From the NCBI RefSeq assembly GCF_001949145.1, contig NW_019091490.1, positions 1,539,938 through 1,603,937 of the forward strand: a stretch of 64,000 nt of DNA. Direction: 5' to 3'. The position numbers were made by a program, and so were the translations under genes. This DNA comes from Acanthaster planci (taxonomy: Eukaryota > Echinodermata > Asteroidea > Valvatida > Acanthasteridae). Positions within the stretch are counted from its first letter, which is position 1; the number at the start of each line of letters is the position of its first letter. The notes under the pieces were generated by a model. That model was not told the DNA's origin, searched no databases, and saw only the letters and a list, made by a program, of their open reading frames with translations. Of the stretch, positions 1 through 10,251 are shown in pieces.

Positions 1-36
1 GGGCCTGCTTTCATTTCTCGCCTCAGTCCCAGACGG

Positions 37-40
<4 letters not shown>

Positions 41-67
<27 letters not shown>
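41..67. repeat. (GA)n microsatellite
   Basis: An uninterrupted run of about 13 GA units follows a GGAT. It is a simple repeat with no associated gene. Confidence 0.95.
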
Positions 68-71
<4 letters not shown>

Positions 72-2028
72 AAGGGCGGGAACAGCTCTCCAATATAAAA
101 AAAAGAGAAGAAAAAGATACAGGCATTCTGGGTCAATTAACCATGCTCCAGTTTGCAGACGAAACGCCGGTTGGCGACCAATCAATAGGCCGCTATTATT
201 CCGATTCGGGGCGGGGGCGGGGGTTTGGCTGCGTAGAGGGTCAGGGGTTACCACACAAAAGGACACACATGAATGTTGGCCTTTAAAGGGCGGGGGGGGG
301 CGTTAAGGGATGGTGCCAGCTGAATAAAACAAAACGATTGGGGTTTTGGAGAAGGAGGATCCAACGCTAACTCGCATTGCAGCTGTCTGCAATAACGGAG
401 AAAGGTGGCAGAACAAGAATGGATTCGCTGGCTGCCGAAAGGGGAAAACATGCGGTTGGCTAATTTTGCGAGCTCTACAGAGGTCAAGGGTCATCGCTTC
501 GACGAAAATGAAGAGCCCACAAAACCATCGCACCTGAGGCGTCGTTACTAGCGACAAAACACTCCACAGTCTCCGTAAGATGCTTGACGCACTCCCGAGA
601 ATATTTCCGCCATGCTGGACAGCCTGAGTATTGGACCACGCACTCATGCTTGTTTGCTTGTTAAAATAAAGAGAGATGAAACGCTAACAGTGAGATAAAA
701 ACCCATCCTACACCGTTAACAACGAAAGGTAGCAATTTTCGCCGAGTTTAAAGGAATATTCCAACTTAGCTCTCCCCCCACACACACAAAAATATTTTGC
801 AACACTGCTTTCTTCTCTAAATTATTTTCGTAAAAGCTCCAGTCCATGTTGGGTTCACATTTTCCAAGTAACAAAAAGGGTGAAAAATAATCGGGCCGAG
901 AAACCATCGCCTCGGCATACCTTCTGGCCGTCGGTCCGCGAACAACCGCCGGCTGGAGTCGCAAATCGACGCCCGGTCTCTTTGTTATTTTGTCGGTAAT
1001 GACCGCCTCCGCTAACAATGCGGCAGATTTTCCTCTTCTTCCGTTCATAAACGCACGTTTGGCCGAGTTTCGATCTGAGAGAAAAACAACAACCTGTGTT
1101 AACTAGGGCATCAACGATTCATTGATCCGATCCCGTTGTCTCGCTGAGAGAGTTAAAAAAAATACATCCATAAAACACCCCGTGCGGCGGGCGAAAAAAA
1201 AAAAGTCGCGTCAAACCAAACCCGTTACGAACCCACGTGAAAAAAGCTTTACCAAAATATTAATACTGCCTATTGATTGGGTAAAATAACATTTGTGCTG
1301 ACCTAGTTTTTTTTTTCTTTCCTTAGCCGCCGCCTCAGCAACTCGGCACCCCGGGCTAATCTGATCATTGTAGGAGGGTGTAATCATGTATGAAAGAGGA
1401 ACAGGGGGGGGGTGAAATAGAATTGGCCGAGATCTGCATGCATCCGAGTCCTGGTTGGAAAGCAATAAACCAAAACAAAACAAAAAAGTACTGACCTTCG
1501 GTGGACGTGAGGGTTAATGCAACGGAAAAATTGGGTCAGCGGGAGTTTGGGCACGCGCTCGGGCGGAAACCGCGGAGGGAAGGGCACGGAATGGATGGGG
1601 GTGAGGGCGGGGGTGGGGGAACCCCACAGCAAGAGCCCAGGCCCAGAAGCATCAGCTTGAGCAAATGATTGTTTAATTATATTGCCTCTGCCGTCATTGA
1701 TTCGCTTTTTTTGCTTGTTGTTTGTGGAGGGATTGTTTCAGCCTTGGGAAATCAGGCCAGCGGAGGAATAAACAACCCTGATCAAAAAAGGTCGCCCGCC
1801 GTAGAGCGGCAACATCACGATTTGCTGTTAATGGCTTTTTCCCTGCATTTCTTTTTTTTTGGGGGGGGGGGCGGAGGCTGAGAGAACTCTCAGATTTACG
1901 TATTTATCTGCACCGGCCATATAAAATGTGTAATATTACATCAACAATAGAGGTCCCAACAGCGTAAAGTAGGATATTATTAATTTCTGGAAAATGAGTA
2001 AAATACCTCAACAGGGAAAACAATATTC
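68..2028. other. Non-coding stretch, no gene seen
   Basis: Only short overlapping ORFs on both strands. It holds G runs at 292-300, 1404-1412 and 1861-1871, a CA-rich patch near 780 and a cluster of possible transcription-factor sites at 1660-1790 (listed separately). I see no splice-bounded coding segment. Confidence 0.6.
1661..1792. promoter_or_regulatory. Possible SOX/FOX/TCF-type site cluster
   Basis: Within about 130 bp I see ATTGTTT (1668-1674 and again near 1732-1738), TTGTTTG (1718-1724), AATAAACAA (1767-1775) and GATCAAAAAAG (1780-1790). These resemble SOX (ATTGTT), forkhead (TAAACA / TGTTTG) and TCF/LEF (GATCAAAG-like) sites. The motifs are short and AT-rich, so chance is possible. 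That this is an enhancer is inference; no gene is visible beside it. Confidence 0.2.
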
Positions 2029-2061
2029 ACTGAAGCAAACTTTGAAATACTGAAGCAAACT
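2029..2061. repeat. Short direct repeat, 13 bp twice
   Basis: ACTGAAGCAAACT occurs at 2029-2041 and again at 2049-2061. It lies immediately before a hairpin-rich patch and may belong to the same small element. Confidence 0.7.
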
Positions 2062-2076
2062 GACGTATGTGAAATA

Positions 2077-2125
2077 TTGGACAGCCGAAAGCTGTCCGAC
2101 GTTTCCGAGCAGCGTCGTCAACATG
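2077..2125. other. Tandem hairpins
   Basis: GGACAGC (2079-2085) pairs with GCTGTCC (2091-2097) across a 5-nt loop and extends by a wobble pair and one Watson-Crick pair. A second stem, CGACG / CGTCG, follows directly. There is no T tract after the stems, and intrinsic terminators are not expected in animal DNA. It could be part of a decayed mobile element. Confidence 0.4.
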
Positions 2126-2251
2126 CTCAAAATACTGGGCTTGTATAATTTTGTTTCCGGTTTCCCCAAGACATATTACAATAATTCCAAAAAATCACGA
2201 AAACGATGAATATGCTGACTGTTTAAAATTTAACGGACTAAAATGGACGGT

Positions 2252-2271
2252 GGTGTCCTAAATAGGACATC
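2252..2271. other. Hairpin with TGTCCTA / TAGGACA stem
   Basis: A perfect 7-bp inverted repeat (2254-2260 and 2263-2269) has a 2-nt centre. The arms extend further if G-T wobble pairs are allowed. Function unknown. Confidence 0.45.
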
Positions 2272-4624
2272 ATGTTTTATATTTGTCTTCGACGTTTGCC
2301 TGCCGTCGTCACTATTGTTGCGTCGGGGAACCCAGCAATGGGTAACTATTTGACGTGGGCAATAAACGTACGCGTCTCTTATCCTTCAGCGTCATCCTGA
2401 GCATGCGTGCAAGTCGAATTTAAAAAAAAAAGGAAGGGGAAATGTGCTGCACCAACCTCGTCCCCATAGTTCTTTTATTTGGCAGTACTACTAATGCAGA
2501 AGATGCTTTGTCGCCTCCACAGAGATCGTCGATTGCTTGCACAACCAAATTCTTCCAGGTGGTGTGGGTGGGCAAACAGTGCCGAACGTGTGCTCGGTTT
2601 CAGGCGCAGATTTACAATATTTAAAGTCACCGCATTTTTGCTCTGAATATGGCGGTAAGGGTATCGGGCCCAAGAAACCCTTGGAAACTGGTCTTTGTTT
2701 TGCCTAATTCTTGTTTTCATAATTTTTAGTTTGATATCAGTGATAACAAGTATACGCTTTGCACTTGACCACAGCCATAAAAGTGTTCCCTCGTTAAAAA
2801 TGACATCTACGTCTTCCAATCACAGTGTCACCTGTTAAACAGCCTTGCTTCCGCACTGCTATAAAATTTCTGCTTTAATAAACACGTTGTGTTGCGTGGA
2901 GCAATATTTCTCCCCAAATCAATGGAATGCGTGTCATTTGCTCTAAACATCAGCCTTAATTGCCCCCTAATTTGTTGCACTTGGGTGCTGTAGGTGTAAT
3001 GAGCGGTCTTCGCCATCCAAGCCGAAACAATACGAGAGACAAATGCTGCGCGCGCCTTCTGACCCGACCATTCTGCCTGGTTGCCTCGAAATTTTACTTC
3101 ACCTGTCACGAAAAAGGAAAAAAAAAACCATAAAAAACAGAGAGAGAGAGACAGAGTGACTGTGAACAAAAAAGAAGAAGAAAAAGAAAAAAAAAACCAA
3201 AAAACAAAAAACGAACAATAAACAGCGCGGGTTATTTGGTACTACTTGTAACGCAGACCCCAAATATTGACGTTTGATTCGCTAGGGTGCCAAGTACCTG
3301 AGTCCGCTAACAAGAATTTGATTAACAATTCTAACGTATTGCCTAGTTCTCCTGTTTGTAATTCATTACTTATGTCCTCGGCTTTTTCTAGTCCCCGTCT
3401 GCGATAAACAGTCTAGGCAGTTTGAATTAGAATCGGTCGGAGGAAGAGTATATTGCATCTATGAGCCTTCGTCTTTGTCGTTTTAACTTGGGCATGCACA
3501 AGCCTATTGTTTGGGATGCACACAGCCCTGACAAAACTCCCAGAGGCAGAGCCACTTCCGGTTAATGTGCAACTTTGTGTTGCAGGTAACATATTTGACA
3601 CTGCAGCCCTCCGGGGCGCTCGTCGAGTCGCCTTTTTTGTTGAAACACAACAAATAGCGCATTTTGTGGATCCCTTGTCCTAGAGTCTTGCAGTGGATTC
3701 GGTTTTTTTGGGGGGGGGTGTCTGCTGCGGGTGTATCCTGAAAAGTCAATATTTCCCTGTTGTGCCTTGAGTTTGATTTCTGTTTCGCAATCAGATTTCG
3801 CTGCAAACTCATTTGCGCTTTACCAGTTCACCTGTTCCATCAAATCCGGAGGCCCCCCTCTCTCCCTTTGACTTTGGTCTTTGTCGAACGGCCTTCTCAT
3901 TTCGCGCGTTGTGGGCTTACGTGGCCTTGGGTCGATGCGCAGCAGCACCGGCGTGACCTCCAGAAGCCAACTTGTTCCCAAAAAGCGGGCGAGCAGGCGA
4001 TGCCCGATATCGGGCGGGAAATTATGTCATATTTGCGGCACATTTTGTGGCTGGCCGACCGCGCCTGGCCTGTCCTGGCTTGGCCCCAAAAAACCGACAG
4101 CCTCCTGTTTCTCCTTCCGTTCAATTTCACGATCAGTCAGCGCGCCCTCGACAAGCCGGGTTGGGAGACAAGACAGTTTGCACCGGCAAATCGAAATGGC
4201 TGTAGTTTCGATCACCAGGAAAAAAAGCACTCTCTCTTTGCGTCTCGTACATTTTGTAGGAGGGAAATGTAAGGTCAGACTGACCCGCACAAATCATTGC
4301 AGTTCCCCTATAACTGGTGCCTTCTAGATTACACGCAGGTGGAAATTTTTGGATCTTAACGAATCGGAAGCACGGGGCAGATGGCAAGGAGCGGTTATTA
4401 TCAGTGTTGCCTCAGCGGACAGGTGTGTCATCAGCTTTCACGAGGCCACGAGATTGCAGGCATGGCATGGTAGCCGCGATATACTGGTCAGAAAAAAACA
4501 ATGTTGGAGTCTCGCAGTGTGTTGTTTAGGAAACTTTAAGGCGGAAGAACTGGCATTCATTTATTTAGCTTTCGAAAAGGCCGTTACGTACAACGTACAT
4601 GTACATTTGCGACTCTTCTCTCCT
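2272..4624. other. Non-coding stretch with stop-poor patch
   Basis: No recognisable gene. From about 3760 to 4390 there are long open frames in several phases of both strands at once, the longest 170 codons. None contains a domain I know. Simultaneous openness on both strands points to base composition rather than coding. A purine-rich A/G tract lies at about 3136-3216. Confidence 0.5.
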
Positions 4625-5005
4625 GAAGAAAGTGCCTTTGGATTCAGCGCCTCCGCTTCGTTCGAATCCTATCCGTGTGGTCGGTATTCACGTGGAAGCC
4701 GTTTTTAACTTATTCCCCGAATCTGTTTTATAAATTACAAACTGTCGATTAGAATGGCACCAGACTGTTTTATAATTTCCATGCGTTCCACTCCTCTTTT
4801 CAACCTTTTGCTAAACCCGGCTGAAAATACCACAGTAATTTTTTGTGTGTTCAATCATAAAATTAAAATTATTGATCTGAATAGACAAGTACGATAATTT
4901 GTCATGAAATTGTATTTCATTGCTTTCATTTTTGCTCTCAACATTAAAAAATGAGGAGTTAACCTCGCTTTCAATTTCAATATGGCCGGCCCCATGAATG
5001 AGTCT
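4625..5005 (+). repeat. Dispersed repeat family R1, copy A (SINE-like)
   Basis: This segment shares ordered blocks with 50215-50545 and 59215-59405. The blocks here are TCACGTGGAAGCC (4688-4700), a GGCACCAG block (4756-4763), TTGCTTTCATTTTT near 4920-4933, and a tail CCTCGCTTTCAATTTCAATA (4963-4982) running into TGGCC. Upstream, at about 4671, is GTTCGAATCC, a match to the internal B box of RNA polymerase III promoters, and copy B has a decayed equivalent. A tRNA-derived SINE of about 300-380 bp would fit, but I do not recognise the family and no clear A box is visible. Confidence 0.5.
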
Positions 5006-6363
5006 AGTCTAGCCTGTTTGGGCCTGCCTTGCTATACAGTACTGATACTTTAGAAAAATTGGGACCTTGGTCTTAACACAGCGACTCCAAATTCGTTGAA
5101 ATTGTGGCTACATAAAAAAAGATGGCATCCTTTCTTCAAACCTCAGGCCTCGTCAAACCTCGACGCATCTGTGCGTCATCTTCAGAATCCAATTTTTTTA
5201 TTGTTTGGGTAATCGTGGTGGGCGTGGCTAAGGGAATTTTCAATGAGAGAAAGATGAACAAGATAAAAAACCACTTCCCTCAATCAAAACAGCTCCACTT
5301 AAGAGACCAAAGGCGAAGCCGTGCAGTTGTCTGTCCTCCTTAAGATAACAACCACCGGAGCATTCCCGCATAATCTCAGCTTAAACATTGATTAGATCCC
5401 TTTTTGTCCAAGGCAGACTGAATCATACAGTTTTCTTGAAAATGGAAAACTACACTCCCCTCCCCACAAATCCGTAAGACATGGAATTAAACACGACCTT
5501 CAAAGTTACCATTCACTTGAGCGGAGAAGCCAGGGATGAGACGGAAGTATAGACCCAAATAGACCCGAGCCCTCGCTGATTGTAACCCATGTTGATGTTC
5601 CATCTCTGGGCAGCGCCCAGAGACAATGAGGGTGAACCGAAGGCAGATTGAATTGAGATAATCAGATGGATTACGCTACGCCCGGACAAATTTCCAGTTT
5701 TGTACAGAAAAAAATCCATTTAATTAAAGCATCGTGGTCCAAGTTCCCCTCTCATGTTACAACTTCTGCATCGACTTTGTTCACCTTCGTCCCTTGAATC
5801 GAAAATACCCGGAATAGTATTTTGTTTTTCCAACAAACATCCTTTTGGGAGTACGGGTACAACTGCGGTGAAATATTCCTGATGCCAACGGATGATAAGT
5901 TTCCTCGGTCCTTGCAGATCCGCGAGGCATTAACGGTTTTGACGGTCGAGAGACATTGATGTCATGCGTCGAAGTTGCTTCTCACGATAAACCAATCCTT
6001 TTACAAGCAAAGCGTAATACAACACTCAACGACAGGGCTACTTTTGTTATAGCCGTCAAAAAGTTTCAGGAGAAGATAACAGACAGATAAGAACTCTCTT
6101 GTAGGGTTGATATTACAATCTTTGTCCAATGGGTTACAAAAAAAAAATCACACAAAAAGTTGAAGCTATTCGCATTTCAAAAGATGTTTCTAACTATGCG
6201 GTTCTCTTCGCGCCTCGCAAAAATACTATTCGGTAGCGTTGGTACAAAACTTCGATGAATGACGGACGGTTGGATGTCTTAATTGACAAATGTGATTAAA
6301 ATTGCTGCGATGAACTTCTGGCTTGTAATACACCGGCGGTAATTCAATCCTAGGCCTGGTATT
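5006..6363. other. Non-coding stretch, nothing recognised
   Basis: No coding segment with convincing borders and no repeat that I can match elsewhere in the window. Confidence 0.6.
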
Positions 6364-6405
6364 GCCATATGTCATGCATCAATGCCCTCCTGTCATGCAT
6401 ATGGC
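6364..6405. repeat. Nested direct and inverted repeat around TGTCATGCAT
   Basis: TGTCATGCAT occurs at 6370-6379 and 6391-6400. The pair is bracketed by GCCATATG (6364-6371) and its exact reverse complement CATATGGC (6398-6405). A related ATGTCATG follows near 6431. Direct repeats inside inverted ends suggest a footprint of a small element or a paired protein-binding site. Confidence 0.5.
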
Positions 6406-9286
6406 GAAAACAGCCACCGCAAGACACGAATGTCATGAAATAGGTGGGAACTCTCCGCGTCGATTCCCCCGTATCGCAGCCTAGCAAGACAGCGGGACTT
6501 TTTTTTTTATCAATAAATGCACAACAAAACAATAATAGATACTCGCCTCACACCGGCCTAATTGAACGATTCCATTAAAGTTTGTAAATTCTGTGCGTCC
6601 ACACTGAAACGCAAAACCGCCGTCCACGCAGAGCGCCGAAATGGCAGAAAAAAAAAAACAAAGCAAAAGGAACGGAAGAGATGACAAATAATGCCCCGCT
6701 GAAACCCGAAACTGGAAGATGAAAAACCTTTTTACGGAGCTCGGGGCAAGGCGTGGAAACATGGACAAGGAGAAGAAAACTAAAGCAGTGCGATTCTCTG
6801 AGATACAAGAGTGGAAAGAAGCGCACAGGCACGGCAGCCTGGGTTCGTGACTTGGTTCCATTAAGCTCCATTAGTCGGTGTTGAGGAGAGGCAGAGAGAA
6901 TAAAAAAATCTGCATCAATGCCCCCCTCAAGCGACGGTCTGAGAAACATAATGTATACTGTCATTTCTCGTGTGGGACATGATAGCGGGTCAACATTTTC
7001 GGTTTCTCGTTGTCTTCGTTTTTTTTCTCTTGCGCGGGAAAAGCTGAGACTGCCCTCGTCTCCCGCACCGCGCGCCCAGGCGAATCGACCCCAAGAAGTA
7101 ACAGGTTTTGCAGGGCACGGGATTGCCCGGGAGCGCCGTAAGGGTCCTGGGGGAGATACGGGCCAATGTGTCAAACTTCATTAACAGATTTCCCATCACC
7201 ATGGGAACGCAGTGGCTCATGTGCGACTTGGAAATAAAATTGGAGTGGGTCGTGATTTTTTCCGAGTTTTTCTGAGTCAAGATTTTCTGGCTCTCGAATA
7301 CTCTGGGGCGATGTTACCCGTTCTGTAAAGAAATGTGCAAGATGATTGAAGGTGAGTTCTTTCTACAAGTAAATTAATCAACGGCTAAGATTTGAAAATG
7401 CACGTAGATATCAATGAGTAGAATTCCTCGGGTGAATCACAGAAATGAGAATTAATTTAATTCTTATTTCGGCTAAAACAATTTAATTTAGTTTCCGAAA
7501 TATGTATTACACCAAAGCGAGAGATTGGTGAAACCACCTTGCAATGCCTGTCATGAATTATTCATAGACGTATTCAGCAGTCCTATCTAAATGGCTGGCA
7601 GCGGGCAGGATGCGCACTCTATATGTAAATTGGCCAAAAACTCGGCTACGGTATCAACTGAAACAAAAACGTGGCTTGTTTCCCGGCTGCTCTAAATTCA
7701 TATCACACATCTGTCCACTTTAGGATTTAGGCTACATATATTTTGAGAGTAGGCCAGCACAAAAATCAATGCCGCGCAAAGTGCGCATGATAAACAAGTT
7801 GCCCATAAAAGCGCGCCAAAAGTACGTCTGCCCCGATGACATGACACACGCGGTGCATTGCAAAGCCCTTTTTCTTTCCTCGTTATTCTCTCTCCTTTTT
7901 TTAACCATCCCTTGCCTTGTATTTTAATAGCAACGTCCAAATATTTACAGCTGACCCAGAGAAAGCCGCCAACTGTCCACAGAGTATCCTTACCGGCCTG
8001 AGCTGCGCGTTTGCAGACGAATTTCGTCGGAAAAACGAAGCGGAATTATTATTTGCACAAGGGCCTGTTGTCTCTGTGTGCACTGGCGAGGGATGATCGC
8101 GCGAGGGGGGTTCTCCCGCATGTGTGTGCGTGTGGGTGTGTGTATTGGGGGGGGGGAGGCACGGAAGCCCACTGTAGGGGACCGGGATGACAAGTCCCTC
8201 GCACGCCAAGCCTGGTTCACGCCAAACCGGTATATGAACCACCGATACTCAAAGTCATATAGCCAGACGCTGCTATCTAGGTTACGACCCGGGAGAGTAG
8301 ATTTGGGGGGGATAAAAAAGCGATCTCTTTTCATTTGCTCTCGGACGGGGGGAAAGTACGCTAGCATGGCCCGGTAATCCGCCGAGTTGGTAGGCCTGAT
8401 CTTGCATTGGTCTCCGTAGATGAATATTACCTGTCACCGCGAAATTTACACAGCGCTTACCACCAGCGGGGTTAAAAAAAGTACCGGTACCGGTCTGCTG
8501 TTGGCTCTCTGCTGACTACGACAAACGAGTAGGCCTCGCTGTATTATGCTCGCCTCTTCCGAGGCACCAGCCTGTTTTTGATCAACATTATGTTCTGTCA
8601 GGTTGATCTTGGAACATTTTACTCACACTTAATCGAAATGGGTAGTATGTGTGGGTGTTGAGGTGTGTGTGGGGGGGATTTCTCATACAACTACGAACCT
8701 TTATCGATAGTGATGGGCATACGAACCTATTTTTGCTTTGTCTCGTCTTTTTTTAAACATATACAACTTTTCAAATCTTTATGTTGGTAGCGATTTGGAA
8801 AAGCCAGTAAATTTGCTTTAATCACGAACGGGTAACCGTCTTCTCGAATCAAGAAAGAGTCATCATTGCACACGAAAGCTAACGTCCCGCTGACGTCCGA
8901 GCAACAGCAACTGTCTTCAGGCACATTGTCGGGGCTCGGATATACAAAGACTGGAACAGTCGCATTGACATTCCGCATTATTTTCGGGTGAGCTTTCAGA
9001 CCGTGGAAACACGCCAGGCAGAGGCCGATTGGGCGCGCACAGTACACGCCGAGCATATTACACACGAAGCTGGAATGGGGTTAGGCCCTTCTGCAAACTT
9101 GGCCTACTTCCTCGGTGGATTGTGTATGTCTTGTACAACAACATCCTACTAATCTTGTCTCATTTCCGAGAGTAATAACTCACAGAGTTTTCGGACTGGG
9201 AGGGTTTTTTTTTTTTCGTTTTCAAAGAGGCGCCACGCAGAGCGCCCTCAGTGGTAAGGACACGCGCTCAAAACAGCATCACTTGC
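6406..9286. other. Non-coding stretch with GT-rich microsatellite
   Basis: Apart from the splice-bounded candidate at 7277-7351, nothing coding is convincing. Open frames on both strands between 6575 and 7280 are mutual shadows. A GT-rich tract with a G10 run (8147-8156) lies at about 8118-8156, and its complement encodes a spurious His/Thr-rich peptide. Confidence 0.55.
7277..7351 (+). other. Candidate internal exon, unknown protein
   Basis: A 75-bp open segment is bounded by a T-rich tract ending in CTGAG at 7276 and by a strong donor GAAG|GTGAGT at 7351/7352. In the open phase it encodes 24 full codons ending RCYPFCKEMCKMIE. Three cysteines in that stretch would suit an extracellular or metal-binding piece, but I recognise no family. 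No matching upstream or downstream exon was found, so a chance pair of splice-like sites remains quite likely. Confidence 0.15.
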
Positions 9287-9756
9287 CGAGTTCGGGCGGC
9301 TTGTTTTCGTATGTTCACGAACAGCTCGATTTGTTGTTCGTGGGTCGGCCGCTCGAACGCCGGGAACAAACAACCGGTTATCGCTGGTAGTTAGTGACAA
9401 GCAACATTCAACATGGCGGCGTCCATGTAGGCTACGTTATTTGAGAGTTAATGTTTGGATGGGCTGGATTTTTTTTTTTTTTAAACAGGAACATTAATTT
9501 CTGTGTTACGGAAAACAATTAGGCCTAATGTTAATTCTGCCAAACTTCCCATTGTCTATGGCTTTGGAAGCCATCTCTCTACTTTTTGCAGCTGTTCAAA
9601 AATCAAAATCTCAGGAGTTTTTCCGTGTGTTCCTGTAAAACCCTGACGAGGAGGTGGTGTGTGATCCTGTTCCGAGAACAGTGTTCTTGAGTCATGTTCC
9701 CGCCGTTCGAGCGCGAGAACAAGAAACCCGTGTCAAGAACAGGCCGCCCGAACTCG
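9287..9756. mobile_element. Inverted-repeat element, about 470 bp (MITE or foldback-like)
   Basis: CGAGTTCGGGCGGC (9287-9300) has its exact reverse complement at 9743-9756. A second block, CGCTCGAACGCCGGGAACA (9350-9368), is matched with one mismatch by 9695-9713. The arms are therefore about 60-80 bp, the left one longer because of a nested TGTTC-AC-GAACA hairpin. The spacer is about 325 bp. I see no clear target-site duplication and no ORF of a transposase. A non-autonomous DNA transposon or foldback element is the simplest reading; family unknown. Confidence 0.6.
9409..9420 (+). promoter_or_regulatory. YY1-type site CAACATGGCGGC
   Basis: The sequence matches the AAnATGGCGGC form of the YY1 site that often overlaps start codons in animal promoters. 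The ATG here opens only a 5-codon frame (MAASM). It lies inside the spacer of the 9287-9756 inverted repeat. Whether it is active is unknown. Confidence 0.3.
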
Positions 9757-10134
9757 ACCAATAGTGGCGAGTTGAACCTGTGCGAGTTGGGGCGAAATTG
9801 GTTTATGAAGCAAGCGATACGTGTACGTCGCAACGGCTTAGATAGCTCAAGATGCAATCAAACCTCTATGATAACATACTAAAAATTATGCACCACTGTG
9901 ATGAAATTATTTCTAAAACAACTGATAACGACTGTGGTGGAAAAAAAAGAAAGATTTCCTTTAAGTCTCGAGGAAGGGCTTATGCCTGTTTTGTATTTTT
10001 TTTTGTTCGGCGTGAACAGGCTGCGTCAATTACGGAATCCATCGCGTCAGTTTAATGTAGACCTTCATTGCAAAGGCTTATGGGAGACTGGGCCGAGGAC
10101 ACGATCGCCTAGCAGTGCACACTGTAAGCTTAAG

Positions 10135-10251
10135 GCCGCATCCGAATCTCTTGTCTAGAGCTAGGTCTAGGTTTTCGCTACATTGGAAATGTGTGGAGAC
10201 GCGCAGACGATAGACCTAGCCGTGGCTCTGGAAGCCCATTTCGGACATTCC
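10135..10251. mobile_element. MITE family M1, copy 1 (about 117 bp)
   Basis: GCTAGGTCTA (10160-10169) and TAGACCTAGC (10211-10220) are perfect 10-bp inverted repeats. Outer arms CCGCATCCGAA (from 10136) and TTCGGACATTCC (10240-10251) are imperfect reverse complements. The blocks GAGCTAGGTCTAGGT and AGCCGTGGCTCTGG-AAGCCC recur, with changes, at 28730-28830. Two independent copies with the same arm order support a mobile element. No transposase is present. Confidence 0.6.

Noticed and set aside
41-67. Repeat that might be mistaken for part of a CRISPR or tandem array
   Set aside because: A plain dinucleotide microsatellite. No spaced direct repeats of CRISPR type occur anywhere in the window.
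3760-4387. Several long frames, up to 170 codons
   Set aside because: Open on both strands and in several phases, so explained by composition.
8118-8242. His/Thr-rich peptide on the minus strand
   Set aside because: It is the translation of a GT microsatellite.
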